Positions 14,811-24,619 of a stretch of DNA of 64,000 nt are shown one piece after another. Made by a program: the position numbers and the translations under genes. The DNA comes from Flavobacterium micromati. Lineage in GTDB: Bacteria > Bacteroidota > Bacteroidia > Flavobacteriales > Flavobacteriaceae. The notes below the pieces were generated by a model. It worked only from the letters and a program-made list of their open reading frames with translations. It did not search any database and was not told the DNA's origin. The first letter of the stretch is position 1, and each line of letters opens with the position of its first letter. Where the stretch lies: assembly GCF_900129585.1 (NCBI RefSeq), contig NZ_FQWF01000007.1:1-64000 (forward strand), written 5' to 3'.

Positions 14811-16909
14811 TTAGTAAACAAAATATCAATATTGCTCTTATCGGCAACCCTAATGTAGGTAAAACTTCTGTTTTTAATCAGTTAACAGGATTAAACCAGC
14901 AAGTAGGTAATTATCCCGGAATTACAGTTGAAAAAAAAATTGGTTTTTGCAAATTACCAAATAACATTAAAGCAAACATCCTAGATTTACCGGGAACTTA
15001 CAGCTTAAATGCCAGTTCAATTGACGAAAATGTTGTCATTGAATTGTTATTAAACAAGAAAGACAAATTGTATCCTGACGTGGCACTTGTAGTTACCGAT
15101 GTTGAAAACTTAAAAAGAAACTTACTACTTTTTACTCAAATAAAAGATTTAGAAATTCCAACAATATTGGTCATAAATATGGCCGACAGAATGAAGTTCA
15201 AAGGAATTTCACTCAATATTCCATATCTTGAAGAACAACTAAAAACTAAAATTGCACTTATTAGTTCGAGAAAAGGATTTGGAATTCCAGAATTAAAAGA
15301 AATGATTGTTAACTATCGATCTCTTTCAACAGAATCGTGCCTGAATGCTTCGATTATTGATCCTGAGTATTTTGATAGTTTGCGCAAAGCATTTCCTAAT
15401 CAATTGTTGTATAAATTATGGTTGGTAATTACTCAAGATGTAAATTTCCTGAATTTAGATCGAAATGAAATTCGCAGTTCTTTTACTAAATCGCACTCTG
15501 ATCTAAAACGCTTACAGCAAAAAGAAACAATAAAAAGATATCAATTTATCAATGATGCTTTAAAAGAAGGACTTAAAATTGATTCAAGTGTTGCTAAAGA
15601 TTATCGAAGCAAACTTGATCGAGTTCTTACTCACAAAGTTTGGGGCTATGTGATTTTCTTTTTAATCCTATTTGTTATTTTTCAGTCGATTTTTGAATGG
15701 TCAACAATTCCAATGGATTTTATCGACAGTAGTTTTGCGTCCTTAAGCGCTTACACTGCCGCTGAACTACCCTCAGGTGTTTTGACTAATTTAATTTCAC
15801 AAGGAATTATCCCAGGGATTGGAGGAATTTTGATTTTTATTCCGCAAATCGCGTTTTTGTTTATGTTTATTTCTATTCTTGAAGAAAGCGGATATATGAG
15901 CCGCGTGGTTTTCTTGATGGATAAAATAATGCGAAAATTTGGTTTATCAGGAAAAAGCATCGTTCCGCTCATTTCAGGAACTGCGTGTGCGATTCCTGCT
16001 ATTATGGCAACTCGAAATATAGAAAACTGGAAAGAAAGATTAATAACCATTTTAGTAACTCCTTTTACTACTTGCTCAGCGAGATTACCTGTATATGCCA
16101 TTATCATAGGATTAGTAATTCCGGATGAACACTTACTTGGATTTTTGAATATGCAAGGTTTAACTTTAATGCTACTGTATCTTTTAGGTTTTGCAGCCGC
16201 TATCCTGTCGGCTTATGTTTTAAACAAAATATTAAAAATAAAGAGTAAAACCTATTTTGTTGTAGAAATGCCCAATTATAAATTGCCTCTTTTTAAAAAT
16301 GTTGGTATTAATGTGATTGAGAAAACAAAAGCTTTTGTTTTTGGTGCGGGAAAAATCATTTTGGCCATTTCCATTGTGTTATGGTTTTTAGCATCCTATG
16401 GTCCAGGAAAAGATTTTAACGACGCTGAAAAAATTATTACTAAAAACAACATTACTTCGCCCTTAAATCCGGACGAATTTGAAAATGCAGTCGCTTCGCA
16501 AAAATTAGAAAACTCATACATAGGAATTATGGGCAAAACAATTGAACCTGCTATTTCGCCTTTGGGTTACGACTGGAAAATAGGAATTGCCATTATCAGC
16601 TCGTTTGCTGCAAGAGAAGTTTTTGTTGGCACTTTAGCCACTATTTACAGCGTAGGTGGAACCGATAATGAAGGTACTATTAAGAACAAAATGGCAGCAG
16701 AAATCAATCCGGCTACTGGTCAAAAAGTGTTTAATTTTGCCTCAGGAATATCATTGTTATTGTTTTATGCTTTTGCTTTGCAATGCGCTAGTACACTTGC
16801 CATCACTAAAAAAGAAACTAATTCATGGAAGTGGCCACTTGGACAATTAATTCTAATGTCTGGACTGGCTTATGTGGTTGCCTTAATTACATACCAAATT
16901 CTTAAATAA
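14807..16909 (+). CDS. feoB: Ferrous iron transport GTPase/permease FeoB
   Basis: 700 residues. The N-terminal G domain shows G1 GNPNVGKT (about 12-19), G3 DLPG (about 62) and G4 NMAD (about 125). Two Gate domains follow: IIPGIGGILIFIPQIAFLFMFISILEESGYMSR and FTTCSARLPVYAIIIG, then a second set with AISPLGYDWKIGIAIISSFAAREVFVGTLATIY. The protein imports Fe(II) across the inner membrane. It is coupled to feoA and followed 127 bases later by a FecA-like receptor with its own promoter. Confidence 0.95.
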   Translation: MISKQNINIALIGNPNVGKTSVFNQLTGLNQQVGNYPGITVEKKIGFCKLPNNIKANILDLPGTYSLNASSIDENVVIELLLNKKDKLYPDVALVVTDVENLKRNLLLFTQIKDLEIPTILVINMADRMKFKGISLNIPYLEEQLKTKIALISSRKGFGIPELKEMIVNYRSLSTESCLNASIIDPEYFDSLRKAFPNQLLYKLWLVITQDVNFLNLDRNEIRSSFTKSHSDLKRLQQKETIKRYQFINDALKEGLKIDSSVAKDYRSKLDRVLTHKVWGYVIFFLILFVIFQSIFEWSTIPMDFIDSSFASLSAYTAAELPSGVLTNLISQGIIPGIGGILIFIPQIAFLFMFISILEESGYMSRVVFLMDKIMRKFGLSGKSIVPLISGTACAIPAIMATRNIENWKERLITILVTPFTTCSARLPVYAIIIGLVIPDEHLLGFLNMQGLTLMLLYLLGFAAAILSAYVLNKILKIKSKTYFVVEMPNYKLPLFKNVGINVIEKTKAFVFGAGKIILAISIVLWFLASYGPGKDFNDAEKIITKNNITSPLNPDEFENAVASQKLENSYIGIMGKTIEPAISPLGYDWKIGIAIISSFAAREVFVGTLATIYSVGGTDNEGTIKNKMAAEINPATGQKVFNFASGISLLLFYAFALQCASTLAITKKETNSWKWPLGQLILMSGLAYVVALITYQILK

Positions 16910-16997
16910 TCTCAACTTTCCTTTCACCCCACATTTCAACAAATGTTAAATAACGCAAATATGTTATTTTTAATTTGTCTAAATAAGATTTGCGTTT

Positions 16998-17024
16998 TAT
17001 CTTTGCAGCTTAGAATTAATCTAA
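16998..17024 (+). promoter_or_regulatory. Promoter and inverted-repeat operator of the FecA-like receptor
   Basis: TATCTTTG (16998-17005) is the minus-7 element. Directly downstream is TTAGA-ATTAA-TCTAA (17010-17024), an inverted repeat like those at 21223 and 28838. Binding here would block the initiating polymerase. Confidence 0.55.
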
Positions 17025-17036
17025 ATAAAAATAATA

Positions 17037-19295
17037 ATGAAATATAGTATAATTGCCGCTTCACTTTTAATAACTTCCGTTTTGTTTGCGCAACAAAAGG
17101 AGCAATCAAAAACAGAATTAGATAGTATTGAAAATGCAAATAAAGCCGCTATCGATCTAGAAACTGTAATTGTAACTCCATTTCAGCAAAGTCCGGAGAG
17201 ACAACCAGCAGTAAAAGGGAATGTGATATTTGTTGGGAAAAAGAATGAAGTTTTAAAACTATCAGCTATTACCGCAAATTTAACAACTAATAACGCACGT
17301 GAGGTTTTTTCAAGAGTTCCAGGGGTTAACATTTGGGAAAATGATGGTTCGGGAATCCAAGTTAATATTGGTGTTCGCGGCTTAAGTCCTAATAGAAGCT
17401 GGGAATTAAACACAAGACAAAATGGTTACGACATATCATCAGATGTTTTTGGATATCCAGAAGCATATTATAATCCACCATTAGAAGCAGTTGAAAACAT
17501 CGAATTAGTTCGTGGAGGTGCATCTTTGCAATTTGGACCACAATTTGGAGGAATGCTGAACTATGTTTTAAAAAGAGAACAAAAAAGGAAATTTACTTTT
17601 GAAACTCAAAATACAGTTGGAAGTTATAATTTGATGAGTAGCTACAATGCCATTGGAGGAAAAATAAATAAATTCTCTTACTATGCGTATAACCATTCCA
17701 GAAGCGGGGACGGTTGGAGAGAAAATAGCAAGTACAAAGTTCGTAATTCACACTTGTTTTTAGAATATGCTTTTACAGAAGATACAAAATTATCTGCTGA
17801 ATATACTAATATGGATTACTCCATGCAGCAAGCTGGGGGTTTAACGGATCAACAATTTAAAGAAAATTCAAGACAGTCCTCACGAGATAGAAACTGGTTT
17901 GGTGCGCCATGGAATTTATTTTCGGTAAACTTTGATACCAAAATTTCTAATTCTCTTACTTCAAACACAAAACTTTTTGGTTTAGTGGGCGAGCGTAACA
18001 GTGTCGGTTTTTTAGGAACTCCAAACGTTGAAGACGCTATAAATCCTGCAACTAATGATTATTCTAATAGAAGAGTTGACAGAGACTTTTACAAAAATAT
18101 TGGAATTGAAAACAGAAACACTTACAGTTATGCAATTGGCAAAAGCCAAAATACTTTAGCATTTGGAGCTAGAATGTATAAAGCCGAAACACAGAGACAA
18201 CAAAGTGGTAGAGGAACAACAGGCTCTAATTTCGATTTAACCACGCTTGAAAAATATCCAAGAGATTTACATTTTAATACTGAAAACGTTGCATTTTTTG
18301 CTGAAAATAACTTTAAAGTAACGGAAAATTTTAGTGTTGTTCCTGGTGTTCGATATGAATATATTACTTCTTCTGGAGATGGGCGATTTGGCGTAAGCTC
18401 AGGAAATGATATTCCTTTTCAAAATGAAAAAATTACTCGCCATCAGCCGCTTTTTGGTCTTGGGATGGAATATAAATTAGGTTCAACTAATATATACGGT
18501 AACATCACTCAAGCATTTAGACCAGTTTTGTTCTCTGACATTACACCACCAGCAGTTACTGATGTTGTGGATCCTAATTTGAGAGATGCAAGTGGATACA
18601 ACGCTGATTTAGGTTATAGAGGAACGGTAAAAGGATTTTTAAATTTCGATTTTAGTTTGTTTTATTTGAGTTATAATAATAGAATTGGTGGCGTAAGACA
18701 ATTTGTAAATAACGACCCTACTCAAGGTACATTTTTATTTAGAACTAACTTAGGAGAAACGGTAAATAAAGGAATAGAAGGTTTTGTAAACATGAATGTT
18801 ACTAAATTTTTTGGTGTAGATAATGCCTTTGGAAATATTGATGTTTTTGCAACCACTAGTTTTATTGATTCAAGATATACTGATTTTAGAATTAGTTCAG
18901 CAACAGGAGCAGCACCTAACACTGTGATAACTGAAACTAATCTTGCGGGAAATCGTGTAGAAAATGCACCGAGATACATACATAATTTTGGAATCAGTTG
19001 GAGTAAAACTCAATTTTCAGCAACATTGCAATATAAAACCTCTGGTAAGATTTTTACTGATGCCAATAACACAACCGCTGCATCAGCAAATGGTGTAACG
19101 GGATTATTAGACGGTTACAAAGTGATGGATTTATCAGCTGAATATAAATTTCTTAAAAATTACAATATTAGATCTGGTATAAATAATTTGACAAATGAAA
19201 ATTATGCAACCCGAAGAGCAAGTGGATATCCTGGACCAGGTATTCTGCCAGGAGAAGCAAGAACTTTCTTTATCTCTATTGGAGCAAAATTATAA
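17037..19295 (+). CDS. TonB-dependent receptor, FecA-like (ferric citrate type)
   Basis: 752 residues with a signal peptide (1-18, LFAQQ). The plug domain (about 55-180) carries REVFSRVPGVNIWENDGSGIQVNIGVRGLSPNRS and VENIELVRGGASLQFGPQFGG, closest in memory to FecA-type ferric citrate receptors. The remainder is a 22-strand barrel ending in the aromatic-rich C-terminus (FFISIGAKL). There is no N-terminal carboxypeptidase-like domain. It would bring ferric chelates across the outer membrane. Context beside feoAB and an operator of the same type support an iron role; the exact ligand is inferred. Confidence 0.85.
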   Translation: MKYSIIAASLLITSVLFAQQKEQSKTELDSIENANKAAIDLETVIVTPFQQSPERQPAVKGNVIFVGKKNEVLKLSAITANLTTNNAREVFSRVPGVNIWENDGSGIQVNIGVRGLSPNRSWELNTRQNGYDISSDVFGYPEAYYNPPLEAVENIELVRGGASLQFGPQFGGMLNYVLKREQKRKFTFETQNTVGSYNLMSSYNAIGGKINKFSYYAYNHSRSGDGWRENSKYKVRNSHLFLEYAFTEDTKLSAEYTNMDYSMQQAGGLTDQQFKENSRQSSRDRNWFGAPWNLFSVNFDTKISNSLTSNTKLFGLVGERNSVGFLGTPNVEDAINPATNDYSNRRVDRDFYKNIGIENRNTYSYAIGKSQNTLAFGARMYKAETQRQQSGRGTTGSNFDLTTLEKYPRDLHFNTENVAFFAENNFKVTENFSVVPGVRYEYITSSGDGRFGVSSGNDIPFQNEKITRHQPLFGLGMEYKLGSTNIYGNITQAFRPVLFSDITPPAVTDVVDPNLRDASGYNADLGYRGTVKGFLNFDFSLFYLSYNNRIGGVRQFVNNDPTQGTFLFRTNLGETVNKGIEGFVNMNVTKFFGVDNAFGNIDVFATTSFIDSRYTDFRISSATGAAPNTVITETNLAGNRVENAPRYIHNFGISWSKTQFSATLQYKTSGKIFTDANNTTAASANGVTGLLDGYKVMDLSAEYKFLKNYNIRSGINNLTNENYATRRASGYPGPGILPGEARTFFISIGAKL

Positions 19296-19324
19296 TTAGA
19301 TAATGTTCTAATAGTACTATTTAA

Positions 19325-19363
19325 AAAGGAGTGGAATCGCGGTATTGATTTCACTCCTTTTTT
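19325..19363 (+). terminator. Rho-independent terminator after the FecA-like receptor
   Basis: GGAGTGGAATC pairs with GATTTCACTCC, followed by six T residues. Confidence 0.8.
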
Positions 19364-19499
19364 GTATACCGTTCCTACTTATAAAAAAGTTTAGACCAGA
19401 TAAATATTGACGATTACACGAGACTAACAATCTTAAACTTTGTCATTACTTTAACGGTATAAAGCAGCCATTAGAAATTGCTTTTCTTAATTTTACCGT

Positions 19500-19628
19500 A
19501 TGGATATTCAAGAAGTTATTGCTTATATTTTACTTGGAATTGCACTAGCATTCCTAGCTAAAAAATTCTTTTTTAAAAAGAAAAAATCAGGTAAAGATTG
19601 CGGAAGTGATGACTGTGGTTGCCATTAA
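19500..19628 (+). CDS. FeoB-associated Cys-rich membrane protein
   Basis: 42 residues: MDIQEVIAYILLGIALAFLA, a basic stretch (KKFFFKKKKSGKD) and a Cys-rich tail CGSDDCGCH. One N-terminal membrane helix plus a cysteine tail is the layout of the FeoB-associated Cys-rich membrane family, which is usually encoded beside feoB. It lies 0.2 kb after the FecA-like receptor and its stop overlaps by 4 bases the convergent end of the ZIP transporter gene. The role is likely in Fe(II) uptake, but no biochemical function is known to me. Confidence 0.75.
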   Translation: MDIQEVIAYILLGIALAFLAKKFFFKKKKSGKDCGSDDCGCH

Positions 19629-20443
19629 CCAAGTGCAACATCAAGTGTCATCATTACTATGAAACCCCCTACAAATCCCAGCGTAGCGATATCAGTGTTT
19701 TTGTCTTGTTGCGTTTCGGGAATTACCTCTTCAACAACCACAAAAATCATCGCGCCTGCTGCAAAAGCTAACGCATAAGGCAAAATAGGCGTAAAAAAAG
19801 TAACTGCAAAAGCTCCTAAAACTGCTGCAATAGGTTCAACAAGCGCAGAAGATTGTCCATACATAAAACTTTTCCATCTACTCATTCCCATTCGGCGCAA
19901 AGGCATAGCAACAGCGATTCCCTCAGGGAAATTTTGAATCCCTATTCCTATCGCCAAAGTAACTGCAGCTGCAATGGAAGCCTCAGGAATACCAGCCGCA
20001 ACTCCACCAAAAAGCACACCCACCGCCAGTCCCTCAGGAATATTGTGCAATGTAATAGCAGAAACTAATAATGTAGTGCGTTGCCAAGGTGATTTAATTC
20101 CTTCGGTTACTTTAAAATTAATATGAATGTGAGGTAGCACTTTATCAATACCAAAAATAAACAATGCACCAAGAAAAAAACCTACAGCAGCTGGCATCAC
20201 TTTTGAAAATCCTTCGCCACCTGTCATCTCTATGGCTGGAGCCAACAAACTCCAGAAACTTGCCGCAACCATAACTCCGCCGGTAAAACCAAGCATTCCG
20301 TCAAGAACAGTGCGGTTCATAGTTTTAAAAAAAAACACAAACGACGCGCCAAGTGCGGTTAAAAACCAAGTAAACAAACTCGCATATAACGCGGCCAAAA
20401 TAGGATCAATACTTGTGAAATAAGCAACTATATCTTGAAACAT
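19625..20443 (-). CDS. ZIP-family metal transporter (ZupT-like)
   Basis: 272 residues with about eight membrane helices. The ZIP signature is present in the central helices: LHNIPEGLAVGVLF and then IGIGIQNFPEGIAVAMPLRRMGMSRWKSFMYGQSSALVEPIAAVLGA, where the His, Asn, Pro and Glu residues build the metal path. ZIP proteins of this kind import Zn(II), Fe(II) or Mn(II). The gene follows the DtxR-type regulator after 2 bases, so the two form an operon. Confidence 0.9.
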   Translation of the reverse strand: MFQDIVAYFTSIDPILAALYASLFTWFLTALGASFVFFFKTMNRTVLDGMLGFTGGVMVAASFWSLLAPAIEMTGGEGFSKVMPAAVGFFLGALFIFGIDKVLPHIHINFKVTEGIKSPWQRTTLLVSAITLHNIPEGLAVGVLFGGVAAGIPEASIAAAVTLAIGIGIQNFPEGIAVAMPLRRMGMSRWKSFMYGQSSALVEPIAAVLGAFAVTFFTPILPYALAFAAGAMIFVVVEEVIPETQQDKNTDIATLGFVGGFIVMMTLDVALG

Positions 20444-20445
20444 AA

Positions 20446-21093
20446 TTATTGAATGTATAAATTACTGGCTATTTTATTTGAAATCATTAACTCTTTGCTA
20501 CCCACTCGAATTTTGAAAGAATTATCAAACGTTTCCTTTTCTATGATTGCTATTTGGGATCCTAAAGCTATTTCTTGTTTGTCTAAGTATTTTAAAAAAT
20601 CTGACGAAGTGTCTTTTACGCCTACGCAAATGCCAGACTGATTTTTTTCGAGTTCAGAAAGAAGCCGTTTTTCGACTTTGATAATCCTACCTTCTGCATC
20701 TGGAATAGGATCTCCATGCGGGTCTTCGGTAGGATTTCCTAGAAAATCATCTAGTTTATTAATCAATTTTTCAGATTTAATATGTTCCAATTGTTCGGCA
20801 ACATCGTGTACTTCATCCCAAGAAAACTCTAACTTTTCTACTAAAAAAGTTTCCCAAAGACGGTGTTTTCTAACGATCATTTTAGCAGCTAGTTTTCCGT
20901 TTTCAGTGAGCGAAACGCCTTGGTATTTAATGTAGTTTACCAAATCTTTTTCAGCAAGTTTTTTAAGCATATCCGTAACTGATGATGCTTTAGTGTCCAT
21001 TTTTTCGGCAATCGCATTAGTGCTGACTGCTTCCTCTGTCATCGAAGTTAGATGATAAATGGTTTTAAGGTAATTTTCTTCTGAGTAAGTCAT
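20446..21093 (-). CDS. DtxR/MntR-family metal-dependent regulator
   Basis: 215 residues. An N-terminal winged helix (about 1-65: YLKTIYHLT, TNAIAEKMDTKASSVTDMLKKLAEKDLVNY) is followed by the dimerisation and metal-binding domain (RKHRLWETFLVEKLEFSWDEVHDVAEQLEHIKSEKLINKLDDFLGNPTEDPHGDPIP) and a C-terminal FeoA-like SH3 domain (about 140-210). Such proteins repress metal uptake when Fe(II) or Mn(II) is plentiful. It heads the operon with the ZIP transporter and probably binds the inverted repeat at 21223-21240. Confidence 0.9.
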   Translation of the reverse strand: MTYSEENYLKTIYHLTSMTEEAVSTNAIAEKMDTKASSVTDMLKKLAEKDLVNYIKYQGVSLTENGKLAAKMIVRKHRLWETFLVEKLEFSWDEVHDVAEQLEHIKSEKLINKLDDFLGNPTEDPHGDPIPDAEGRIIKVEKRLLSELEKNQSGICVGVKDTSSDFLKYLDKQEIALGSQIAIIEKETFDNSFKIRVGSKELMISNKIASNLYIQ

Positions 21094-21187
21094 TCCTACT
21101 GTTTATATATTTCTTTACAAAATCTGCTTTTGACGATTATCAAAAAAATAATCCTTCTAAAACCACTCGACTTAACAGATAAGGAAA

Positions 21188-21240
21188 CAAATATAAACAA
21201 AAAACGACACCAAAAAAATATTTTTTAGATGCGTCTAAAA
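21188..21240 (-). promoter_or_regulatory. Promoter and operator of the regulator-ZIP operon
   Basis: On the minus strand TATATTTG (21188-21195) gives a minus-7 element. About 30 bases upstream lies TTTTAGA-TGCG-TCTAAAA (21223-21240), a perfect 7-bp inverted repeat. The core TTTAG-N6-CTAAA is the same as at 28838-28853. Confidence 0.6.
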
Positions 21241-21252
21241 TAAACTCAAGTC

Positions 21253-21636
21253 TCACAGGCAACTAGGGCACAAACCTGAAAGTGTAAAATTGACGGCTTT
21301 TACTAAATAATTGGAAGGCATTTTAAAGGTAGGTTCAACAGTATCAAGACAAGTTACAGCATGACATTTCTCACAACTAAAATGAATGTGATTGTGCGTG
21401 TGCTCGACTTCATTGTGAGCGTGATGACAACTCGCATATTTTATGGTTCCGTCTAAATTTACAATTTTGTGAATTACATCTTCCCCTACTAAGCGATCTA
21501 AAACCCTGTAAATAGTAACTCGGTCACATATATTGTTGCTTAGAGTCTGAATTTCAGTATGCGATAAAGCCACATCTGAATGTTTTATAATTTCTAAAAT
21601 GGTGGTTTTCGCGGTGGTATTTCGAGTTGTTTTCAT
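21253..21636 (-). CDS. zur: Fur-family repressor, probably Zur
   Basis: 127 residues. The N-terminal winged helix includes VALSHTEIQTLSNNICDRVTIYRVLDRLVGEDVIHKI. The C-terminal half holds the metal ligands: the His-rich HHAHNEVEHTHNHIHFSC, the zinc-site pair CEKC and CPSC near the end. It is divergent from the COG0523 GTPase gene, and a 13-bp palindrome lies between them, as expected for an autoregulated Zur. The zinc specificity is inferred from the genes it faces (GTPases, ThrS, FolE, QueD) rather than from residues alone. Confidence 0.75.
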   Translation of the reverse strand: MKTTRNTTAKTTILEIIKHSDVALSHTEIQTLSNNICDRVTIYRVLDRLVGEDVIHKIVNLDGTIKYASCHHAHNEVEHTHNHIHFSCEKCHAVTCLDTVEPTFKMPSNYLVKAVNFTLSGLCPSCL

Positions 21637-21652
21637 GATAATAATAATTAAT

Positions 21653-21690
21653 GCAACAATGTTGCGATATATAAATTTAAAGTATCTTTG
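21653..21690 (+). promoter_or_regulatory. Candidate Zur box with promoter of the COG0523 operon
   Basis: GCAACA-A-TGTTGC (21653-21665) is a perfect palindrome around one base. It precedes the minus-7 element TATCTTTG (21683-21690) by 17 bases, overlapping the minus-33 region. The only other copy I found, differing just in the central base, is at 26915. Confidence 0.65.
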
Positions 21691-21723
21691 TACTTTATTT
21701 AAAATCGTAAGTGCAAAGTTATT

Positions 21724-22683
21724 ATGAAAAAGGCAAAGATATACGTTTATCTTCTAACAGGATTTCTAGGTTCTGGAAAAACAACACTTTTAAATACTTT
21801 GTTGCAACAGTTTTCTGATCAAAAAAACATAGTTATCGAAAACGAATTTGGTAAGATTAATATAGATACTACTTTAATAAAAGGAAAATTTGAATCGGTT
21901 TTCGAATTGACTAACGGTTGCATTTGTTGTTCCATAAGTAACCAGTTATTTGAAACTTTATCGCTAATAGACAGTTTGCCAGAAAAACCAAATAATCTGT
22001 TTATCGAAACTACTGGAATTGCTGATGCGGGCGAAGTGGCTTCCATATTTAATCAGTTATATATTTCTGAAAAATTTGATTTGAAAAAAATAATATGTGT
22101 TGTTGACGCGCAAAATATTAATTACTATATAGATTCAGCCGTCGAAATACACAAACAAATTGTGGCTTCTGATTGTATCTTAATCAACAAAACCGAAACT
22201 ATTGAACTCAACGAAATTGATTCTGTAAAAAAATTAGTAAAATCCTTAAATCCGTTTGCAGAAATTATACTTTCTAAAGATGGTGGTTTGTTGAAGGATT
22301 TTCTATTTACTCCAAACAATTCCAAAATAAGGATTGAAAATACTATAGATCAAACTAAAAATATCCATAACATAAAATCGCTACTTTTTGAAACCGATTC
22401 TAAATTTAACATTCAACAATTAAAATATGAGTTATTCAAGATTTTGTATTTGTATTATCATCAAATTTTTAGGATAAAAGGCTATGTATTAGATACTAAT
22501 AATGAAGTTTTTTTAGTTCAGTCCATCGGGAAAACGACCTCAATAACGCCCGTTAAAAACAAAAAGATCGAAAAAAGTCAGTTGGTTTTCATTGGAACAG
22601 TATTAGAAATTAAATCAATAGAACGACTAATGAAACCTGCTTTCGAAAAAATAAATAAAAAAAAAGCGCAACTAATTTCTTAA
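21724..22683 (+). CDS. COG0523-family GTPase (CobW-like putative zinc chaperone)
   Basis: 319 residues. G1 is LTGFLGSGKTTLLNTLLQ (about 11-28), the metal-binding CxCC motif is in NGCICCSI (about 65-72), followed by ETTGIADAGEVASIF and the G4 motif NKTE. The CobW C-terminal domain is short and lacks a His-rich tail. Zur-linked members of COG0523 are thought to deliver scarce zinc to client enzymes. It is the first gene of an operon with thrS and dcd (gaps of 1 base and an overlap), under the palindrome at 21653. Confidence 0.9.
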   Translation: MKKAKIYVYLLTGFLGSGKTTLLNTLLQQFSDQKNIVIENEFGKINIDTTLIKGKFESVFELTNGCICCSISNQLFETLSLIDSLPEKPNNLFIETTGIADAGEVASIFNQLYISEKFDLKKIICVVDAQNINYYIDSAVEIHKQIVASDCILINKTETIELNEIDSVKKLVKSLNPFAEIILSKDGGLLKDFLFTPNNSKIRIENTIDQTKNIHNIKSLLFETDSKFNIQQLKYELFKILYLYYHQIFRIKGYVLDTNNEVFLVQSIGKTTSITPVKNKKIEKSQLVFIGTVLEIKSIERLMKPAFEKINKKKAQLIS

Positions 22684-22684
22684 A

Positions 22685-24619
22685 ATGATCACGATAAACC
22701 TACCTAATGGTTCTCAAAAAACCTTTGACCACGATAAAGTTTCATTAATTGATGTTGCTAAATCTATAAGCAATTCACTTGCTAAGGAAGTTTTAGTTGG
22801 CAGCTCTAATGGAATAATAATCGATACAAACGATAGTATAAAAGATGGTTCAAAGATCAACTTATTTACTTTTAATGACGACGAAGGCAAGAATGCATTT
22901 TGGCATACCTCAGCACATTTATTAGGTGCGGCTTTGCAAGAATTATATTCAAATGTGCTTTTGGGCACTGGGCCAGCAATAGAAAATGGATTTTATTATG
23001 ATGTTGATTTTGGTGACTACAAATTTACAGATGCCGATTTTAAAGCTGTTGAAAACAAAATGCTAGATTTAGCAAAATTAAAATCAAAGAACGTTCGAAG
23101 CGAAGTTAGCAAGCAAGAAGCTTTAGCATTTTTTACACTAAATCAAAACAAATATAAACTTGAATTGATTGATGGTTTGCAAGACGGTAACATTACCTTT
23201 TATAAAACTGGTGATTTTACTGATTTATGTGATGGTCCGCATATTCCTGATACAGGATTAATTAAAGCAATAAAAATAACATCTATATCAGGAGCTTACT
23301 GGCGAGCTAACGAAAAAAATAAAATGTTAACTAGAGTTTATGGTATATCATTTCCTAAAAAAACAGAACTAGATGCGTATCTCGATGCGTTAGAAAAAGC
23401 CAAAGAACGCGACCATCGCAAACTAGGAAGAGAATTAGAACTTTTTTATTTTGATGAAGAAGTCGGAATGGGCTTACCGCTTTGGGCACCAAAAGGCGAG
23501 GCATTACGTCAAAACTTAATTGGTTTTTTAAAGAAGATTCAAATGCGTGCTGGCTATCAGCACGTAGCTACACCACATATAGGCAAAAAGGAATTGTACA
23601 TCACTTCTGGACATTATGCTAAATATGGTCAAGACGCTTTTCAACCCATAAAAACACCAACAGAAAACGAAGAATTTTTTCTCAAACCAATGAATTGTCC
23701 GCATCATTGCAAGATATATGCTACCAAACCACGCAGTTATAAAGAATTGCCTATCAAATACGCCGAGTTTGGTACTGTTTATCGCTACGAACAAAGTGGT
23801 GAGCTACACGGTTTAACAAGGGTTCGAGGTTTTACACAAGACGATGCGCACATTTATTGCCGACCAGACCAACTCAAAGAAGAGTTTTTAAAAGTGGTTG
23901 ATTTAGTAAACTTGGTATATGGAAAATTAGGGTTTACCGATTTTCAAACACAAATTTCGCTCCGAGATCCTAATAATTTAGAAAAATATTTAGGCACTGA
24001 TGAAATGTGGCGCTTATCAGAAAGTGCAATCATTGAAGCAACGCGAGAACGGGGAATGAAAACTACGACCAAAGAAGGTGAAGCAGCATTTTATGGTCCA
24101 AAACTAGATTTTATGGTTCGTGACGCAATTGGCAGAAAATGGCAAATTGGAACCATACAAGTTGATTATATGATGCCCGAAAATTTCAATTTAACTTATA
24201 CTGGGTCAGACAATACAAGCCAGAGACCAGTTATGATTCATCGTGCTTTGTTTGGTTCGATGGAGCGTTTTATCGCTTTGTTAATAGAACATACAGCAGG
24301 GAATTTCCCAGTTTGGTTGGCGCCGGTAAAGGTAATTGTTCTACCAATTGCATCTAAATACAATGAATATAGCCAACAAATTGCAGACCGAATTAACGAA
24401 GAATTTGACCAGCAAATAGAGGTTGATAGTAGAGAAGAAAAAATTGGGCGAAAAATACGCGATGCCGAAACCCAAAAAATTCCTTATATGGTAATCATAG
24501 GTGAAAAAGAAATGGAAACACAAAGCGTTTCAATTCGGGTGCACACTCAAGGCGATGTTGGCACAGTTACTTTGAATGAATTTATAGAAGATTTAAGAAA
24601 AAATTTAAAAATAAGCTGA
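22685..24619 (+). CDS. thrS: Threonyl-tRNA synthetase, zinc-operon copy
   Basis: 644 residues, the full class II enzyme: TGS domain (1-60), second additional domain with the HTSAHLLGAAL motif (about 76), catalytic core and anticodon-binding domain (from about 545, PVWLAPVKVIVLPIASKYNEYSQQIADRINEEF). The catalytic zinc ligands of the E. coli enzyme appear conserved (Cys in MNCPHH, His in DDAHIYC, His in VMIHRA). Genomes with a zinc-starvation operon often carry a second thrS beside a COG0523 gene. Whether another copy exists cannot be seen here, so the role as a low-zinc paralogue is inferred. Confidence 0.92.
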   Translation: MITINLPNGSQKTFDHDKVSLIDVAKSISNSLAKEVLVGSSNGIIIDTNDSIKDGSKINLFTFNDDEGKNAFWHTSAHLLGAALQELYSNVLLGTGPAIENGFYYDVDFGDYKFTDADFKAVENKMLDLAKLKSKNVRSEVSKQEALAFFTLNQNKYKLELIDGLQDGNITFYKTGDFTDLCDGPHIPDTGLIKAIKITSISGAYWRANEKNKMLTRVYGISFPKKTELDAYLDALEKAKERDHRKLGRELELFYFDEEVGMGLPLWAPKGEALRQNLIGFLKKIQMRAGYQHVATPHIGKKELYITSGHYAKYGQDAFQPIKTPTENEEFFLKPMNCPHHCKIYATKPRSYKELPIKYAEFGTVYRYEQSGELHGLTRVRGFTQDDAHIYCRPDQLKEEFLKVVDLVNLVYGKLGFTDFQTQISLRDPNNLEKYLGTDEMWRLSESAIIEATRERGMKTTTKEGEAAFYGPKLDFMVRDAIGRKWQIGTIQVDYMMPENFNLTYTGSDNTSQRPVMIHRALFGSMERFIALLIEHTAGNFPVWLAPVKVIVLPIASKYNEYSQQIADRINEEFDQQIEVDSREEKIGRKIRDAETQKIPYMVIIGEKEMETQSVSIRVHTQGDVGTVTLNEFIEDLRKNLKIS

